Positions 36,173-47,811 are shown, counted from the first letter of the stretch. The stretch: DNA of 64,000 nucleotides from Brevundimonas guildfordensis (GCF_014836405.1 NZ_JACSQU010000001.1:310001-374000), one strand, 5' to 3'. Numbers and translations are program-made. Notes: generated by a model from the letters alone, not told the origin.

Positions 36173-36721
36173 CTAGCCCGAAAACCCGCCCGCGCTGAGG
36201 AAGGCCGCTTCCTCGGGGGAGGTCGCGCGGCCCAGGCAATCATTTCTGTGGGGGAAGCGCCCGAAGCGGGCGATGATGTCGCGGTGGATCACGGCGAATC
36301 TGTAGGTCTCCGCCTCGGTGGCTTCATCCAGCAGCGTCAGCAGCAGGTCCTGGTCCTCCAGCGACTCGGAGTGCATCAGCGGCATCAGCATGAAGGGGCG
36401 CAGTTCGGGCGCAACCTGGCGATCATAGCCGCGCTGGACCGCTTCCTTCGTGAGGGCGACGGCCAGGGGGTCGGTGGCGAACATATGGGCGGTGTCGCGA
36501 AAGGCGTTTCGCGGCAGCTGATCCAATAGGATGATCAGAGCCAGGGCGGCGTCAGGCGTCTCGAGCCATTGATCAAGCTTGCGCGCAGCGGCCGCGAAAT
36601 GGCTGCCGCGGCACAGCTCGGTGAACGCGTGGTCGAAGGCGGCGTCCTTGGCGAACCATTTTTCAGGACCGGAGTCGGTCCAGAAGGCGATGACTTCGGC
36701 GGGGGTCAGAACTTGGGTCAT
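36173..36721 (-). CDS. DUF924 family protein
   Basis: 182 residues. Typical DUF924 features: VIAFWTDSGPEKWFAKDAAFD at the start, ALALIILLDQLPRNAFRDTA in the middle, RPFMLMPLMHSESLEDQDLL, then FAVIHRDIIARFGRFPHRND. The family is helical (TPR-like) and of unknown biochemical role. The ATG lies 75 bases from the 3' end of tRNA-Pro(CGG), which is on the same strand upstream. Confidence 0.88.
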   Translation of the reverse strand: MTQVLTPAEVIAFWTDSGPEKWFAKDAAFDHAFTELCRGSHFAAAARKLDQWLETPDAALALIILLDQLPRNAFRDTAHMFATDPLAVALTKEAVQRGYDRQVAPELRPFMLMPLMHSESLEDQDLLLTLLDEATEAETYRFAVIHRDIIARFGRFPHRNDCLGRATSPEEAAFLSAGGFSG

Positions 36722-36795
36722 GCCGCCAGCCTAGCAGCAGAGCGCCAGCAGGCGCGACCTTGCGCTGGCTCTGTCTTCGCAATGTAAGGAAGAAA

Positions 36796-36872
36796 TGGTC
36801 GGAGTGGCAGGATTCGAACCTGCGACCCCCGCGTCCCGAACGCGGTGCTCTACCAGACTGAGCCACACTCCG
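36796..36872 (-). tRNA. tRNA-Pro(CGG)
   Basis: 77 bases including encoded CCA. The acceptor CGGAGTG pairs with CACTCCG. The anticodon stem-loop CGCGT/TTCGGGA/ACGCG gives anticodon CGG. The T-arm has GGTTCGAATCC. Discriminator A. A second proline tRNA, with anticodon TGG, lies at 57326. Confidence 0.96.
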
Positions 36873-36922
36873 ACTTTCGCAATCAGGCGATCCGTGGGCC
36901 GCCGCTTGCGTCGAGGAGGGGG

Positions 36923-36951
36923 CTTATAGCCATGCCGACCGGCCCTCGCAA
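36923..36951 (-). promoter_or_regulatory. Promoter of tRNA-Pro(CGG)
   Basis: Minus strand TTGCGA (36951-36946), 17 bases, TATAAG (36928-36923). The predicted start is near 36916, about 44 bases before the mature 5' end. The -10 context GGCTATAAGC fits the GCTANAWC-like housekeeping pattern reported for Caulobacter. Confidence 0.7.
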
Positions 36952-37013
36952 GCGGGTAAATGAGCCTCTTGGAAAATCTCTTGGGTCGATGAAAATTCTT
37001 CTGTTTTCAGGTG

Positions 37014-37042
37014 TTGCATCCCAGAAAGCCTTGGCGTATCTC
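37014..37042 (+). promoter_or_regulatory. Promoter of tRNA-Gln
   Basis: TTGCAT (37014-37019), 17 bases, TATCTC (37037-37042). The predicted start is near 37049, about 41 bases before the tRNA. Confidence 0.68.
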
Positions 37043-37089
37043 ACCGCTCCTCGCCGCGACGCACTGCGACGGCGGGAACACCGGACCGC

Positions 37090-37163
37090 TGGGGAATGGT
37101 GTAATGGTAACACTACGGTTTTTGGTACCGTCATTCTAGGTTCGAGTCCTAGTTCCCCAGCCA
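37090..37163 (+). tRNA. tRNA-Gln(TTG)
   Basis: 74 bases with encoded CCA. Acceptor TGGGGAA pairs with TTCCCCA, discriminator G. The anticodon stem-loop ACGGT/TTTTGGT/ACCGT gives anticodon TTG. The T-arm contains GGTTCGAGTCC. Confidence 0.96.
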
Positions 37164-37274
37164 TCGTCCGATAAGGGTTGAGCGCGCTACGCGCCCCCTT
37201 TGAGGTTCAGGCCTTTTTTCCATCCGCTTACGACAGGCACGGCGACGTCGCGCGCCTCGGTCGAGGCAGCCGAG

Positions 37275-37300
37275 GGCGCCCTGAGTTTCGGCAGGGCGCC
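37275..37300. terminator. Inverted repeat, possible terminator
   Basis: GGCGCCCTG (37275-37283), 8-base loop, CAGGGCGCC (37292-37300): a perfect 9-bp stem in the 169 bases between tRNA-Gln and the sulfurtransferase gene. There is no good T-run on either side, so its role in ending either transcript is uncertain. Nothing else is evident in this gap. Confidence 0.4.
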
Positions 37301-37332
37301 GCTTCTTGGCGTCGATGCGGCTCGGCCGGCCC

Positions 37333-37746
37333 TCAGCCTTCGAGGCGGGGACCAAGCGGCGAGACGTCATACCCAGCGGCGCGGGCCGAGGCGATGATCT
37401 CCTCAGCCGGACGTTCGCCCGCCTGCGACAGGGCCCACATGAAGGTCGTGCGCGTTCCCGAGCGGCAGTAGCCGAGAATGGGCTGGGGCAGTTCGGCGAG
37501 CGCCGCCTTGAAGCGTGCGACGTCGTCGGGCGCCATGGCCATGCCGCGGATGGGGATATGGACGAAAGGCAAGCCCGCGGCCTCAGCGGCCGCGCGAATG
37601 TCTTCGGTCATCGGTTGACCAGGCTCCTCGCCGTCGGGGCGATTGGAGATGATGGCGCGATAGCCTTGGGCGGCCGCCGTCGGAACCTCTTCGGGGAGAA
37701 TCTGCGGCGAGACGTGCAGGCGGTCTTCCAGGGGGCGGATGTCCAT
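37333..37746 (-). CDS. TIGR01244/DUF442 sulfurtransferase-phosphatase-like protein
   Basis: 137 residues from ATG 37746. It shows the family pattern: DRLHVSPQILPEEVPTAAAQ, GYRAIISNRPDGEEPGQP, LPFVHIPIRGMAM and the P-loop LGYCRSGTRTTFMWALSQAG with catalytic cysteine (C-R-S-G-T-R). The domain is dual-specificity phosphatase-like and found alone or fused to a metallo-beta-lactamase domain in sulfide-metabolism proteins (Blh type). Here only the N-terminal-type domain is present. It follows the M20 hydrolase gene by 32 bases. Confidence 0.86.
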   Translation of the reverse strand: MDIRPLEDRLHVSPQILPEEVPTAAAQGYRAIISNRPDGEEPGQPMTEDIRAAAEAAGLPFVHIPIRGMAMAPDDVARFKAALAELPQPILGYCRSGTRTTFMWALSQAGERPAEEIIASARAAGYDVSPLGPRLEG

Positions 37747-37778
37747 AAGTCGGGTCTCCGGTTCGAGGATGTGAGGTT

Positions 37779-38930
37779 CTAGCCCAGCCGATCTTCCACA
37801 ATGCGGGCGAAGATCGAGGAGGCGACGGGCAGGACGGCGTCGTTGAAGTCGTAAACCGTCTGGTGGACCATCGGCCCGCCCTGGCCGAAGAACATATAGG
37901 CCCCCGGCGCGTGCTGGAGCATGTAGGCGAAGTCGTCGGTGAACGGGTACGGTTTCAGGTCGCGCAGCACCTTGTCCTCGCCCAGCACCGTAGCGCAGGC
38001 GTCGGCGGCGATGCCCGCCTGGGCCGGTGCGTTGATGCAGGGCGGTACGCCGGCGATCTCGGTCACGGTCAGGGTGCAGCCGGTCATCCGGCCGACGCCT
38101 TCGCAGATGGCGTGAAGCTGGTTCCACATGACTTCGATCACCTCAGGCGAGGTGGCGCGCAGGGTGCCCGCCAGGCTGGCTTCGTGCGGGATGACGTTGT
38201 GCGACGCGCCCGCCTGCAGCTTGCCGACGGTGAACAGGGCCGGCTCCATCGGATCGACGTAGCGGCCGATGATGGACGAAATTTCCGAAGCGACGCGCAC
38301 CGCGGCCTGCAGCGGGTCCTTGGTCCTGTGCGGGGCGGCGCCGTGGCCGCCGACGCCCTGGATATCGATTTCCCAGATCTTGTAGCCGTTCAGGGTCGCG
38401 CCGGGGCGCACCGCCGCCTCGCCGAACGGCAGCAGGGGCATGTTGTGATAGGCGTAGATTTCGTCGCACGGATAGCGGTCGAACAGGCCGTCGTCGATCA
38501 TGGCCTTGGCGCCCAGGCCGTTCTCCTCGGCAGGCTGGAAGATCAGAACCACGCGGCCGCGGGCAGGCGGGTTGGCCGCCAGGTAACGGGCGACGCCCAG
38601 CAGGGTGGCTGTGTGGCCGTCGTGACCACAGGCGTGCGAGACGCCGGGCTTGGTCGAGACGTGATCAGCGCCGCTGTCGTCGTTCATCGGCAAGGCGTCC
38701 ATATCGGCGCGCAGGCCAATGGACGGGCCCGGCTCGCGTCCCTGAACCACCGCCACGACGCCCGTGCCGCCGATGCCGCCTTCGGGCGACAACCCCATTT
38801 CCGCCAGGGCGTCGAAGACGACCTTCGCTGTGCGGCTTTCCTCGCCGGACAGCTCGGGATGGGCGTGGATATCCCGGCGCCAGGCGGTCATGTCCGAGGC
38901 GAGGGCGGCGAGGGCGGGCAGGGGCTTCAT
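37779..38930 (-). CDS. M20 family metallo-amidohydrolase (hippurate hydrolase-like)
   Basis: 383 residues, M20D type. Metal-site motifs: IGLRADMDALPMNDDSG, SHACGHDGHTATLLG with the CGHDGH signature, QPAEENGLGAKAMIDDGLF with the catalytic glutamates, AYHNMPLLPFG and, at the end, FFGQGGPMVHQTVYDFND with a final metal-ligand-like histidine. The dimerisation domain starts near GVGGHGAAPHRTKDP. It should cleave an N-acyl amino acid (hippurate, indole-acetyl or acetyl conjugates); the substrate is unknown. It is cytoplasmic, with no signal peptide. Confidence 0.9.
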   Translation of the reverse strand: MKPLPALAALASDMTAWRRDIHAHPELSGEESRTAKVVFDALAEMGLSPEGGIGGTGVVAVVQGREPGPSIGLRADMDALPMNDDSGADHVSTKPGVSHACGHDGHTATLLGVARYLAANPPARGRVVLIFQPAEENGLGAKAMIDDGLFDRYPCDEIYAYHNMPLLPFGEAAVRPGATLNGYKIWEIDIQGVGGHGAAPHRTKDPLQAAVRVASEISSIIGRYVDPMEPALFTVGKLQAGASHNVIPHEASLAGTLRATSPEVIEVMWNQLHAICEGVGRMTGCTLTVTEIAGVPPCINAPAQAGIAADACATVLGEDKVLRDLKPYPFTDDFAYMLQHAPGAYMFFGQGGPMVHQTVYDFNDAVLPVASSIFARIVEDRLG

Positions 38931-39014
38931 AGGGCAGGCATCCGACGAACGAGACTACGTCGGCATCCTAGCACCCCTGAGCCGTTCGGGACATGGCGGC
39001 CCCCGGTCGCGGGG

Positions 39015-41687
<2,673 letters not shown>

Positions 41688-41700
41688 GCACCAAAGGCAG

Positions 41701-41850
41701 TCCTTCTCCCCTTGGGGGAGAAGGTGTCATGCAGCGCATGACGGATGAGGGGTAGGGTTCCGCAGGCTGAACGGCTGAGGGTGAGCGCGTTGTGGGCGGT
41801 CCCCTCATCCGACCGCTTCGCGGCCACCTTCTCCCCCGAGGGGAGAAGGA
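41701..41850. repeat. REPIN-like palindromic element between the metH parts
   Basis: Large imperfect inverted repeat of 150 bases. Outer arms 41701-41726 and 41825-41850 match at 25 of 26 positions, and each is itself a hairpin (CTTCTCCCC / GGGGAGAAG type). Inner blocks GGATGAGGGG (41743-41752) and CCCCTCATCC (41801-41810) continue the pairing. Between outer and inner blocks each half has a further short hairpin (TCATGC/GCATGA left, GACCGC/GCGGCC-like right). Two inverted REP units make a REPIN; related sequences are common in intergenic DNA of Caulobacterales (recalled, not searched). Confidence 0.8.
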
Positions 41851-41865
41851 AAGAGCAGCACGTGA

Positions 41866-42942
41866 TCACGACGCCAACTCAAACGGTTCCAGGCCCGCCA
41901 GGCGCAGGGCGACGGGGCGCTCTGGCACAGCGCGAGGGGGCACGTCCGCGACCTCGTCGGCGACGTGGCGAATGTGGTCGGGGGTGGTGCCACAGCAGCC
42001 GCCGACGATGTTGACCAGGCCCGACTGCGCCCATTCCTCAAGGAAGTGGGCCGTCTCGTGCGGCTGTTCGTCATACTGGCCCATGGCGTTGGGCAGGCCC
42101 GCGTTGGGGTAGGCGCTGACCAGGGTGTCCGCGACACGGCTCAGCTCGGCGATGTGCGGCCGCATCAGCTCGGCGCCCAGGGCGCAGTTGAAGCCGACGG
42201 CGAAGGGCTTGGCGTGGCGGATCGAGTTCCAGAAGGCTTCGGCCGTCTGGCCGCTCAGCGTCCGGCCCGAACGGTCGGTGATGGTGCCCGAGATCCACAG
42301 GGGCAGGGGCTCCAGCCCCTCGTCCTCCAGATCCTTAATCGCCTTGATGGCGGCCTTGCAGTTCAGGGTGTCGAACACCGTCTCGATCAGGAAGATGTCG
42401 ACGCCGCCGTGGTGCAGGGCGCGGGCCTGCTGCTTATAGGCCTCATAGACCTCGTCATAGGTGACGGCGCGATAGCCGGGGTCGTTGACGTCGGGGCTCA
42501 GCGACAGGGTGCGGTTGGTCGGACCGATGGCGCCGGCGACGAAGCGGGGCTTGTGCGGTTCCTTCGCGGTCCAGCGGTCGGCGACCTCGCGCGCGATGCG
42601 GGCGCCCTCAAAGTTCAGGTCATAGACCGCGTCCTCAAGCCCGTAGTCGGCCTGGGCGATGGTGGTCGAGGAGAAGGTGTTCGTCTCTGAAATATCCGCT
42701 CCGGCGGCATAATAGACGTCGTGCAGGTCGGCGATGATGTCCGGCCGCGTCAGGATCAACAGGTCGTTGTTGCCCTTCTGCGGGTGGTTGTGCTGACGGA
42801 AGCGCTCGCCGCGGAAGTCCTCTTCGGTCAGGTCGCGGCGCTGGATCATCACGCCCCAGCTGCCGTCCAGCACCAGGATTCGCTCTTTCGCCGCCGCGTG
42901 CAGGGCGGCGATGCGTTCGGCGCGGGTCAGGGGGGAACTCAT
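41866..42942 (-). CDS. metH: Homocysteine methyltransferase part of split methionine synthase
   Basis: 358 residues, the N-terminal homocysteine-binding barrel of MetH as a separate protein. ATG 42942 ([20 protein letters not shown]) lies one base after the metF stop. Motifs: [59 protein letters not shown]. Zinc ligands are visible as the cysteine in [13 protein letters not shown] and the pair in [15 protein letters not shown]. It must work with the 890-residue partner encoded downstream; an incomplete MetH split this way is common in Caulobacterales and rhizobia-like alphaproteobacteria. Confidence 0.93.
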   Translation of the reverse strand: MSSPLTRAERIAALHAAAKERILVLDGSWGVMIQRRDLTEEDFRGERFRQHNHPQKGNNDLLILTRPDIIADLHDVYYAAGADISETNTFSSTTIAQADYGLEDAVYDLNFEGARIAREVADRWTAKEPHKPRFVAGAIGPTNRTLSLSPDVNDPGYRAVTYDEVYEAYKQQARALHHGGVDIFLIETVFDTLNCKAAIKAIKDLEDEGLEPLPLWISGTITDRSGRTLSGQTAEAFWNSIRHAKPFAVGFNCALGAELMRPHIAELSRVADTLVSAYPNAGLPNAMGQYDEQPHETAHFLEEWAQSGLVNIVGGCCGTTPDHIRHVADEVADVPPRAVPERPVALRLAGLEPFELAS

Positions 42943-42943
42943 T

Positions 42944-43897
42944 TTACGCAACAGCCTTGGTTTCACGCACGCCCAGGACCCGGCAGATCGCATAGACCAG
43001 CTCGGCCCGGTTCAGGGTGTAGAAGTGGAAGTCCGAAAAGCCCTCTTCCTGCAGGCGGGCGCAGGTCTCGGCGGCGATGGAGGCGGCCAGCAGCTTGCGC
43101 GTCTCCGGGTCGTCGTCCAGCCCGTCGAAGTGACCCGCCAGCCAGTCGGGCAGGGCCGCGCCGCACGCCGCCGTCATCCGCTTCAGACCCGCGAAGTTGG
43201 ACACCGGCATGACGCCGGGGATCAGGGGAATGGTCACCCCCGCCGCCCGCACCCGATCGCGGAAACGCAGGAAGGCCTCGATGTCGAAGAAGAACTGCGT
43301 CACGGCGCGCGTGGCGCCTGCGTCCACCTTGGCTTTCAGCACCTCGATGTCGTGGTCGATCGACGGGCTTTCCGGGTGCTTTTCCGGATAGGCGCCGACT
43401 GTGACCTCGAACCCGCCGATGCGGCTGAGGGCGGCGGTCAGTTCGGTGGCGTTGGCGTAGCCGTCGGCGCGGGGCGTATAGGCGCCGCCGATCCCCGCCG
43501 CGCCCGGCGGATCGCCGCGCAGGGCGACGATGTGGTCGACGCCGATGGCCTTGTAGCCTTCGATAACCTCATCGACCTCGGCGCGGCTGGCCTCGACGCA
43601 GGTCAGGTGGGCGGCGGGGCGCAGGGTGGTTTCGCTGATGATGCGCTGGACCGTGCGGTGGGTCCGCTCGCGCGTCGAGCCGCCCGCGCCATAGGTGACG
43701 GAGACGAAGGCCGGGTTCAGCGGCTCCAGCCGCCGGATGGCCGACCACAGATTGGCCTCGGCCGCGTCGGTCTTGGGCGGAAAGAACTCGAAGGAGACGT
43801 TGACGGCGTTGCGGTTGGAACCGGCGCGGGCGACCGGGCCCAGCGGCGACAGCAGCAGAGCGCGGGCCTCGGCCAGATTCAGGACAGTGCGGGCCAT
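42944..43897 (-). CDS. metF: Methylenetetrahydrofolate reductase
   Basis: Flavin enzyme reducing 5,10-methylene-THF to 5-methyl-THF, the methyl donor for MetH. It has 317 residues. Motifs: [68 protein letters not shown] and, later, [20 protein letters not shown] and [12 protein letters not shown]. The operon order regulator-metF-metH-metH makes a complete methyl-transfer unit. Its ATG overlaps the regulator stop by one base (TGATG). Confidence 0.95.
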   Translation of the reverse strand: MARTVLNLAEARALLLSPLGPVARAGSNRNAVNVSFEFFPPKTDAAEANLWSAIRRLEPLNPAFVSVTYGAGGSTRERTHRTVQRIISETTLRPAAHLTCVEASRAEVDEVIEGYKAIGVDHIVALRGDPPGAAGIGGAYTPRADGYANATELTAALSRIGGFEVTVGAYPEKHPESPSIDHDIEVLKAKVDAGATRAVTQFFFDIEAFLRFRDRVRAAGVTIPLIPGVMPVSNFAGLKRMTAACGAALPDWLAGHFDGLDDDPETRKLLAASIAAETCARLQEEGFSDFHFYTLNRAELVYAICRVLGVRETKAVA

Positions 43898-44859
43898 CAG
43901 GCGGTCTTTCGCGCGGTCTGGACGACGCGTTCGCCGGTCCAGATGTGGACGGTCAGGCCCTCGGTGTCGGGGGGCAGGGCGATGGGGGCCGACGGCGTCA
44001 GGCCGGCTTCCTCAAGCCATTCGCGAATTTCCGCGTCGGCGAATCCCAGGCGACGGTGCTGATGCGCCTCGCGCAGGTGTTCGAAGGCGTGCGGGGCGAA
44101 ATCGACGATCAGCAGCTTGCCGCCGTCTGACACCACCCGCGCGGCCTCGGCCACGGCGGCGGCTGGATCGGCCAGGTAGTGCAACACCTGGTGCACGATC
44201 ACCAGGTCGGCGCTGGCGGGGGGCAGCCGGGTCGAGAAGATGTCGCCGTGGCGCAGCTCGACCTTATCCAGGCCGGCCTTGGAGACATTGGCGCGGGCGA
44301 TGTTCAGCATGTTCTGGCTCAGATCGAGCCCGACCGACATCTTCGCCTTCTTGCCGAACAGGGTCAGCATCCGGCCCGAGCCGGTGCCCAGGTCGACGAC
44401 TCGCTGGAACGGGCCGGGGCCGGCGGCGCGCTCGACCGCCGCCTCGACGGCGCTCTCGCAGACGTAGAGGCTGCGCATCTTGTCCCACTGCGGCGCGACC
44501 TGTTCGAAATAGCGCGCGGCGTCGATGGCGCGCTCCTTGCGCACTTCGTCCAGACGGCGGTGGTCGGCCTCGCCCTCGCCGTCGTCCAGCAGGTCCAGCA
44601 CCGTGTCGATCAGCCGCCGCGCCTGGGCGTCATGCGACAGGCGGTAGAAGACGCGCGCGCCGTCGGGGAAACGCTCGATCAGACCGGCGTCGGCCATCAG
44701 CTTCAGATGGCGCGAGACGCGCGGCTGGCTCTGGTCCAGAACGCGCGACAGCTCCATCACCGACAGTTCCTCCGCAGCCAGCAGAGACAGGACGCGCAGG
44801 CGGGTCGGTTCGCCGGCGGCGCGTAGGGCTTCAACAGTCTGGTCAGCGGTCAAGGTCAT
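43897..44859 (-). CDS. ArsR-family regulator fused to a methyltransferase domain (SahR-type)
   Basis: 320 residues. The N-terminal winged helix of ArsR type (LRAAGEPTRLRVLSLLAAEE, ELSRVLDQSQPRVSRHLKLM, about 1-90) is followed by a class I methyltransferase fold (VVDLGTGSGRMLTLFGKKAK, GLDLSQNMLNIARAN, about 145-260). Proteins with this fusion at the head of methionine operons are known as SahR-type repressors responding to S-adenosylhomocysteine; the match rests on architecture and place. A near-perfect palindrome directly before the start codon overlaps its -10, giving an autoregulated repressor of metF and metH. Confidence 0.86.
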   Translation of the reverse strand: MTLTADQTVEALRAAGEPTRLRVLSLLAAEELSVMELSRVLDQSQPRVSRHLKLMADAGLIERFPDGARVFYRLSHDAQARRLIDTVLDLLDDGEGEADHRRLDEVRKERAIDAARYFEQVAPQWDKMRSLYVCESAVEAAVERAAGPGPFQRVVDLGTGSGRMLTLFGKKAKMSVGLDLSQNMLNIARANVSKAGLDKVELRHGDIFSTRLPPASADLVIVHQVLHYLADPAAAVAEAARVVSDGGKLLIVDFAPHAFEHLREAHQHRRLGFADAEIREWLEEAGLTPSAPIALPPDTEGLTVHIWTGERVVQTARKTA

Positions 44860-44863
44860 AGGT

Positions 44864-44894
44864 CGTATAAAGATATCCTTATACGCTTATGCAA
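44864..44894 (-). promoter_or_regulatory. Promoter and palindromic operator of the methionine operon
   Basis: Operator: CGTATAA (44864-44870), 8 bases containing GATATC, TTATACG (44879-44885); only one pair is mismatched over 22 bases. Minus-strand promoter: TTGCAT (44894-44889), 17 bases, TTTATA (44871-44866), so the -10 is inside the operator. The predicted start lies at about 44859, the A of the ATG, implying a leaderless message. Confidence 0.7.
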
Positions 44895-44994
44895 GCAAAA
44901 TCTGGTCGCGCGCGTCCGCCAGCTGCCGAGCGCAGGCACGGATCGTTCTTCTTGCGTCTGAAATCAGGGTCGAGAGCGCCTCAAGGAGCAAATC

Positions 44995-45924
44995 TCAGTC
45001 TGCGACAGGCGTCTTAAGCGGCTCGTTCGCAAAGTGGGCGGACAGGTTCTGCAGGAGCAGCATCAACATGCCCTGCACCGCTTCGGTCGTGGCGCCGCCG
45101 GTATGAGGCGTCAGGACGGTATTGGGCACGCCCGCCCAACGCGCCGCGTCGGTCGGCTCCTCGGCGAAGACATCCAGGGCCGCGCCGCCCAGATGGCCGT
45201 CCTTCAGGGCGGCGATGACGGCGTCCTCGTCCACCAGTTGTCCGCGCGCGACGTTGACAAGCAGGCCCGATGGTCCGAGCGCCTCGATCACTTCGGCCGA
45301 GATCAGGCCCCGGTTGCTCTCGTCCGCCCGGCAGGCGACGACAAGAATGTCCGAATCGCGGGCCAGGGCGATCAGGCTGTCGGCACGCGGCCAAGCGGCA
45401 TCCTTGGCGCGCGGGCCCCACCAGCGGACATCCATACGCATGACCGCGGCGCGCCGCGCCACCGCTTCGCCGATGTGGCCCAGGCCGACGACTCCCAGTC
45501 GCTGGCCGCCCAAGGAGGTGGTGATGCTGCGGCTCGACAGATCCCATTCGCCCGCGCGGACCGCGCGGTCGCCTTCGGCGATCTGGCGGCGTGAGGCGAG
45601 GATCAGGCCGATGGCATGGTCGGCCACGTCCTCATGGTTCACGCCGGGCGCGTGGGTGACGGGCAGGCCCCGCGCGTGGCACCACGCGACGTCGATCCCG
45701 TCGTAGCCGGCGGTGAAGCAGGCGATCAGGGACAGGTTGGGCAGGCGCTCGATCAGCGCCTTGTCGAGCTCGAACTCGCCGGCGACGATCAGGGCGCGAA
45801 TGTCCCCGGCGGCCTCGATCGGCGGGCCTTCCCAGAAGCGATAGACGTCATAGGCGCCTTCCAGGAAAGCGCTCAGCGGGGCCAGATGCCGCTGCATGAT
45901 CAGGACGGCGGGACGCTGGGTCAT
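44995..45924 (-). CDS. D-isomer-specific 2-hydroxyacid dehydrogenase
   Basis: NAD(P)H-dependent reduction of a 2-keto acid, probably of the glyoxylate/hydroxypyruvate reductase group. It has 309 residues. Cofactor fold VVGLGHIGEAVARRAAVM; catalytic triad regions CRADESNRG (Arg), DVFAEEP (Glu) and LTPHTGGAT (His). The N-terminal substrate domain ends HAPGVNHEDVADHAIGLILA. The fingerprint of typical GRHPR (GxGxxG then arginine for NADP) is only partly present (WWGPRAKDA), so cofactor preference is open. It is downstream of ettA on the same strand, behind a terminator. Confidence 0.9.
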   Translation of the reverse strand: MTQRPAVLIMQRHLAPLSAFLEGAYDVYRFWEGPPIEAAGDIRALIVAGEFELDKALIERLPNLSLIACFTAGYDGIDVAWCHARGLPVTHAPGVNHEDVADHAIGLILASRRQIAEGDRAVRAGEWDLSSRSITTSLGGQRLGVVGLGHIGEAVARRAAVMRMDVRWWGPRAKDAAWPRADSLIALARDSDILVVACRADESNRGLISAEVIEALGPSGLLVNVARGQLVDEDAVIAALKDGHLGGAALDVFAEEPTDAARWAGVPNTVLTPHTGGATTEAVQGMLMLLLQNLSAHFANEPLKTPVAD

Positions 45925-45971
45925 GAGCGCAGACTATCCCGCTTTCGCCAGAGCGCCAGCCCAAAGCAAAA

Positions 45972-45997
45972 CGGCCCCCCGATTGCTCGGAGGGCCG
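45972..45997 (-). terminator. Terminator of ettA
   Basis: Minus strand CGGCCCTCCGA, loop GCAA, TCGGGGGGCCG: 11-base arms with one mismatch, followed by TTTTG. It starts 22 bases after the ettA stop and separates it from the dehydrogenase gene. Confidence 0.78.
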
Positions 45998-46018
45998 CTT
46001 GTCAGTCTGTCCCCTAGA

Positions 46019-47686
46019 TCAGCGGCCGAACTTCTGGTGCTGGATGCGCTTGGGAATGATGCTGTCCGCGCCCAGGCGACGCATCTTGTCCTGTTCGTAG
46101 GCTTCGAAGTTGCCCTCGAACCATTCCACATGGCCGTCGCCTTCGAAGGCCAGGATGTGGGTGGCCAGACGGTCCAGGAACCAGCGGTCGTGGCTGATGA
46201 CCACGGCGCAGCCGGCGAACTCTTCCAGAGCCTCTTCGAGGTTCTGCAGGGTCTCGATGTCCAGGTCGTTGGTCGGTTCGTCGAGCAGGATCAGGTTGCC
46301 GCCGGTGGCCAGGGTCTTGGCCAGGTGGACGCGGTTGCGCTCACCGCCCGACAGTTGGCCGACCTTCTTCTGCTGGTCGCCGCCCTTGAAGTTGAACGAG
46401 CCGACATAGGCGCGGGTGTTGATCTCGCGCTTGCCGACCATCATCACGTCGGTGCCGCCCGAGATGGCCTGCCAGATGGTGTCGTCCGGCTTCAGGTCGT
46501 CGCGCGACTGGTCGACGTAGGCCAGCTTGACCGTCTCGCCGACCTTGATGGTGCCGCCGTCGGGCTGTTCCTGGCCGGTGATCAGCTTGAACATGGTCGA
46601 CTTGCCGGCGCCGTTGGGGCCGATGACGCCGACGATGCCGTTGGGCGGCAGCTTGAAGTTCAAGTCGTCGAACAGGACCTTGTCGCCATAAGACTTCTTC
46701 AGGCCGGTCACTTCCAGAACGACATTGCCCAGACGCGGGCCGGGCGGGATCTGGATGGCGGCGAAGGACTGAGCCTTGGCGGAGTTCTCCTGCTCGGCGA
46801 CCATCTTCTCATAGGCGGCCAGACGGGCCTTGGACTTGGCCTGACGGGCCTTGGCGCCCGAGCGGACCCATTCCAGTTCGCGGGTGAGGGCGCGCTGGCG
46901 GGCTTCGGATTCCGACTGCTCCTGCACGACGCGCTTGGTCTTGGCTTCCAGCCACGAGGAGTAGTTGCCCTCGTGCGGGTGGCCCTTGCCGCGGTCCAGC
47001 TCCAGCGTCCACTTGGTCACCAGGTCCAGGAAGTAGCGGTCGTGGGTCACCAGGATGACGCAGCCGGGGAAGTTCTCCAGGTGGTGCTGCAGCCAGGCCA
47101 CCGACTCGGCGTCCAGGTGGTTGGTCGGTTCGTCGAGCAGCAGCATGTCCGGCTTGGACAGCAGCAGGCGGGCCAGCGCCACGCGGCGCTTTTCACCGCC
47201 CGACAGGTTGGTGACTTCCCAGTCGTCCGGCGGGCAGCGCAGGGCGCCCATCGCCTGATCGATGCGGCTGTCGATGTCCCAGACGTCGCCGGCGTCGATC
47301 TTCTCCTGGAGGGCGGTCATCTCCTCCATCAGCTCGTCGGTGTAGTTCTCGCCCAGCTCATTGGCGACTTCGTTGAAGCGGTTGACCCACTGCTTCTCTT
47401 CACACCAAGCCTCGACGTTCTGGCGAACGTTCAGGGCCGGATCCAGCTGCGGCTCCTGCTCCAGATAGCCGCGCTTGACGCCATCGGCGGCGCGGGCCTC
47501 GCCCTGGAACTCGTGGTCCAGGCCGGCCATGATCTTCAGCAGGGTCGACTTACCCGAGCCGTTGACGCCGACGACGCCGATCTTGGCGTCGTTGTAGAAG
47601 CTGAGCCAGATGTTCTCGAAGACCTTCTTGCCGCCGGGATAGGCCTTGGTCAGGCCCTGCATCTGGAAGATATATTGCTGCGCCAT
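46019..47686 (-). CDS. ettA: Energy-dependent translational throttle protein (ABC-F)
   Basis: Ribosome-binding ABC-F ATPase that gates the first elongation step according to ADP/ATP level; 555 residues, as in E. coli EttA. It starts QQYIFQMQGLTKAYPGGKKV, typical of this family. Two ABC cassettes: Walker A VGVNGSGKST (about 38-47) with NLSGGEKRRVALARLLL and LLLDEPTNHLD; second GPNGAGKSTMF with QLSGGERNRVHLAKTL and LLDEPTNDLD. The arm and linker regions are complete, and no membrane domain is present, so it is not a transporter. Confidence 0.95.
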   Translation of the reverse strand: MAQQYIFQMQGLTKAYPGGKKVFENIWLSFYNDAKIGVVGVNGSGKSTLLKIMAGLDHEFQGEARAADGVKRGYLEQEPQLDPALNVRQNVEAWCEEKQWVNRFNEVANELGENYTDELMEEMTALQEKIDAGDVWDIDSRIDQAMGALRCPPDDWEVTNLSGGEKRRVALARLLLSKPDMLLLDEPTNHLDAESVAWLQHHLENFPGCVILVTHDRYFLDLVTKWTLELDRGKGHPHEGNYSSWLEAKTKRVVQEQSESEARQRALTRELEWVRSGAKARQAKSKARLAAYEKMVAEQENSAKAQSFAAIQIPPGPRLGNVVLEVTGLKKSYGDKVLFDDLNFKLPPNGIVGVIGPNGAGKSTMFKLITGQEQPDGGTIKVGETVKLAYVDQSRDDLKPDDTIWQAISGGTDVMMVGKREINTRAYVGSFNFKGGDQQKKVGQLSGGERNRVHLAKTLATGGNLILLDEPTNDLDIETLQNLEEALEEFAGCAVVISHDRWFLDRLATHILAFEGDGHVEWFEGNFEAYEQDKMRRLGADSIIPKRIQHQKFGR

Positions 47687-47811
47687 GCGTCGCGTCGCGC
47701 CTTTGATTCAGTGCGGATGGGAAGTTGCCGGGGGATGTAGCGACCCCGAAGGCTTTGGGCAAATCTTCGGACCTCGACGCGGCTTTTCAATGGCGGCGTC
47801 GGTGCCCCGCC

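Noticed and set aside
41701..41850. Insertion sequence or CRISPR repeat unit between metH parts
   Set aside because: No transposase frame, no target-site duplication and no spaced direct repeats; the structure is a paired REP element.
45896..47740. 614-codon open frame antisense to ettA
   Set aside because: Repeated VG/Q-rich pseudo-sequence reflects antisense reading of two ABC cassettes.
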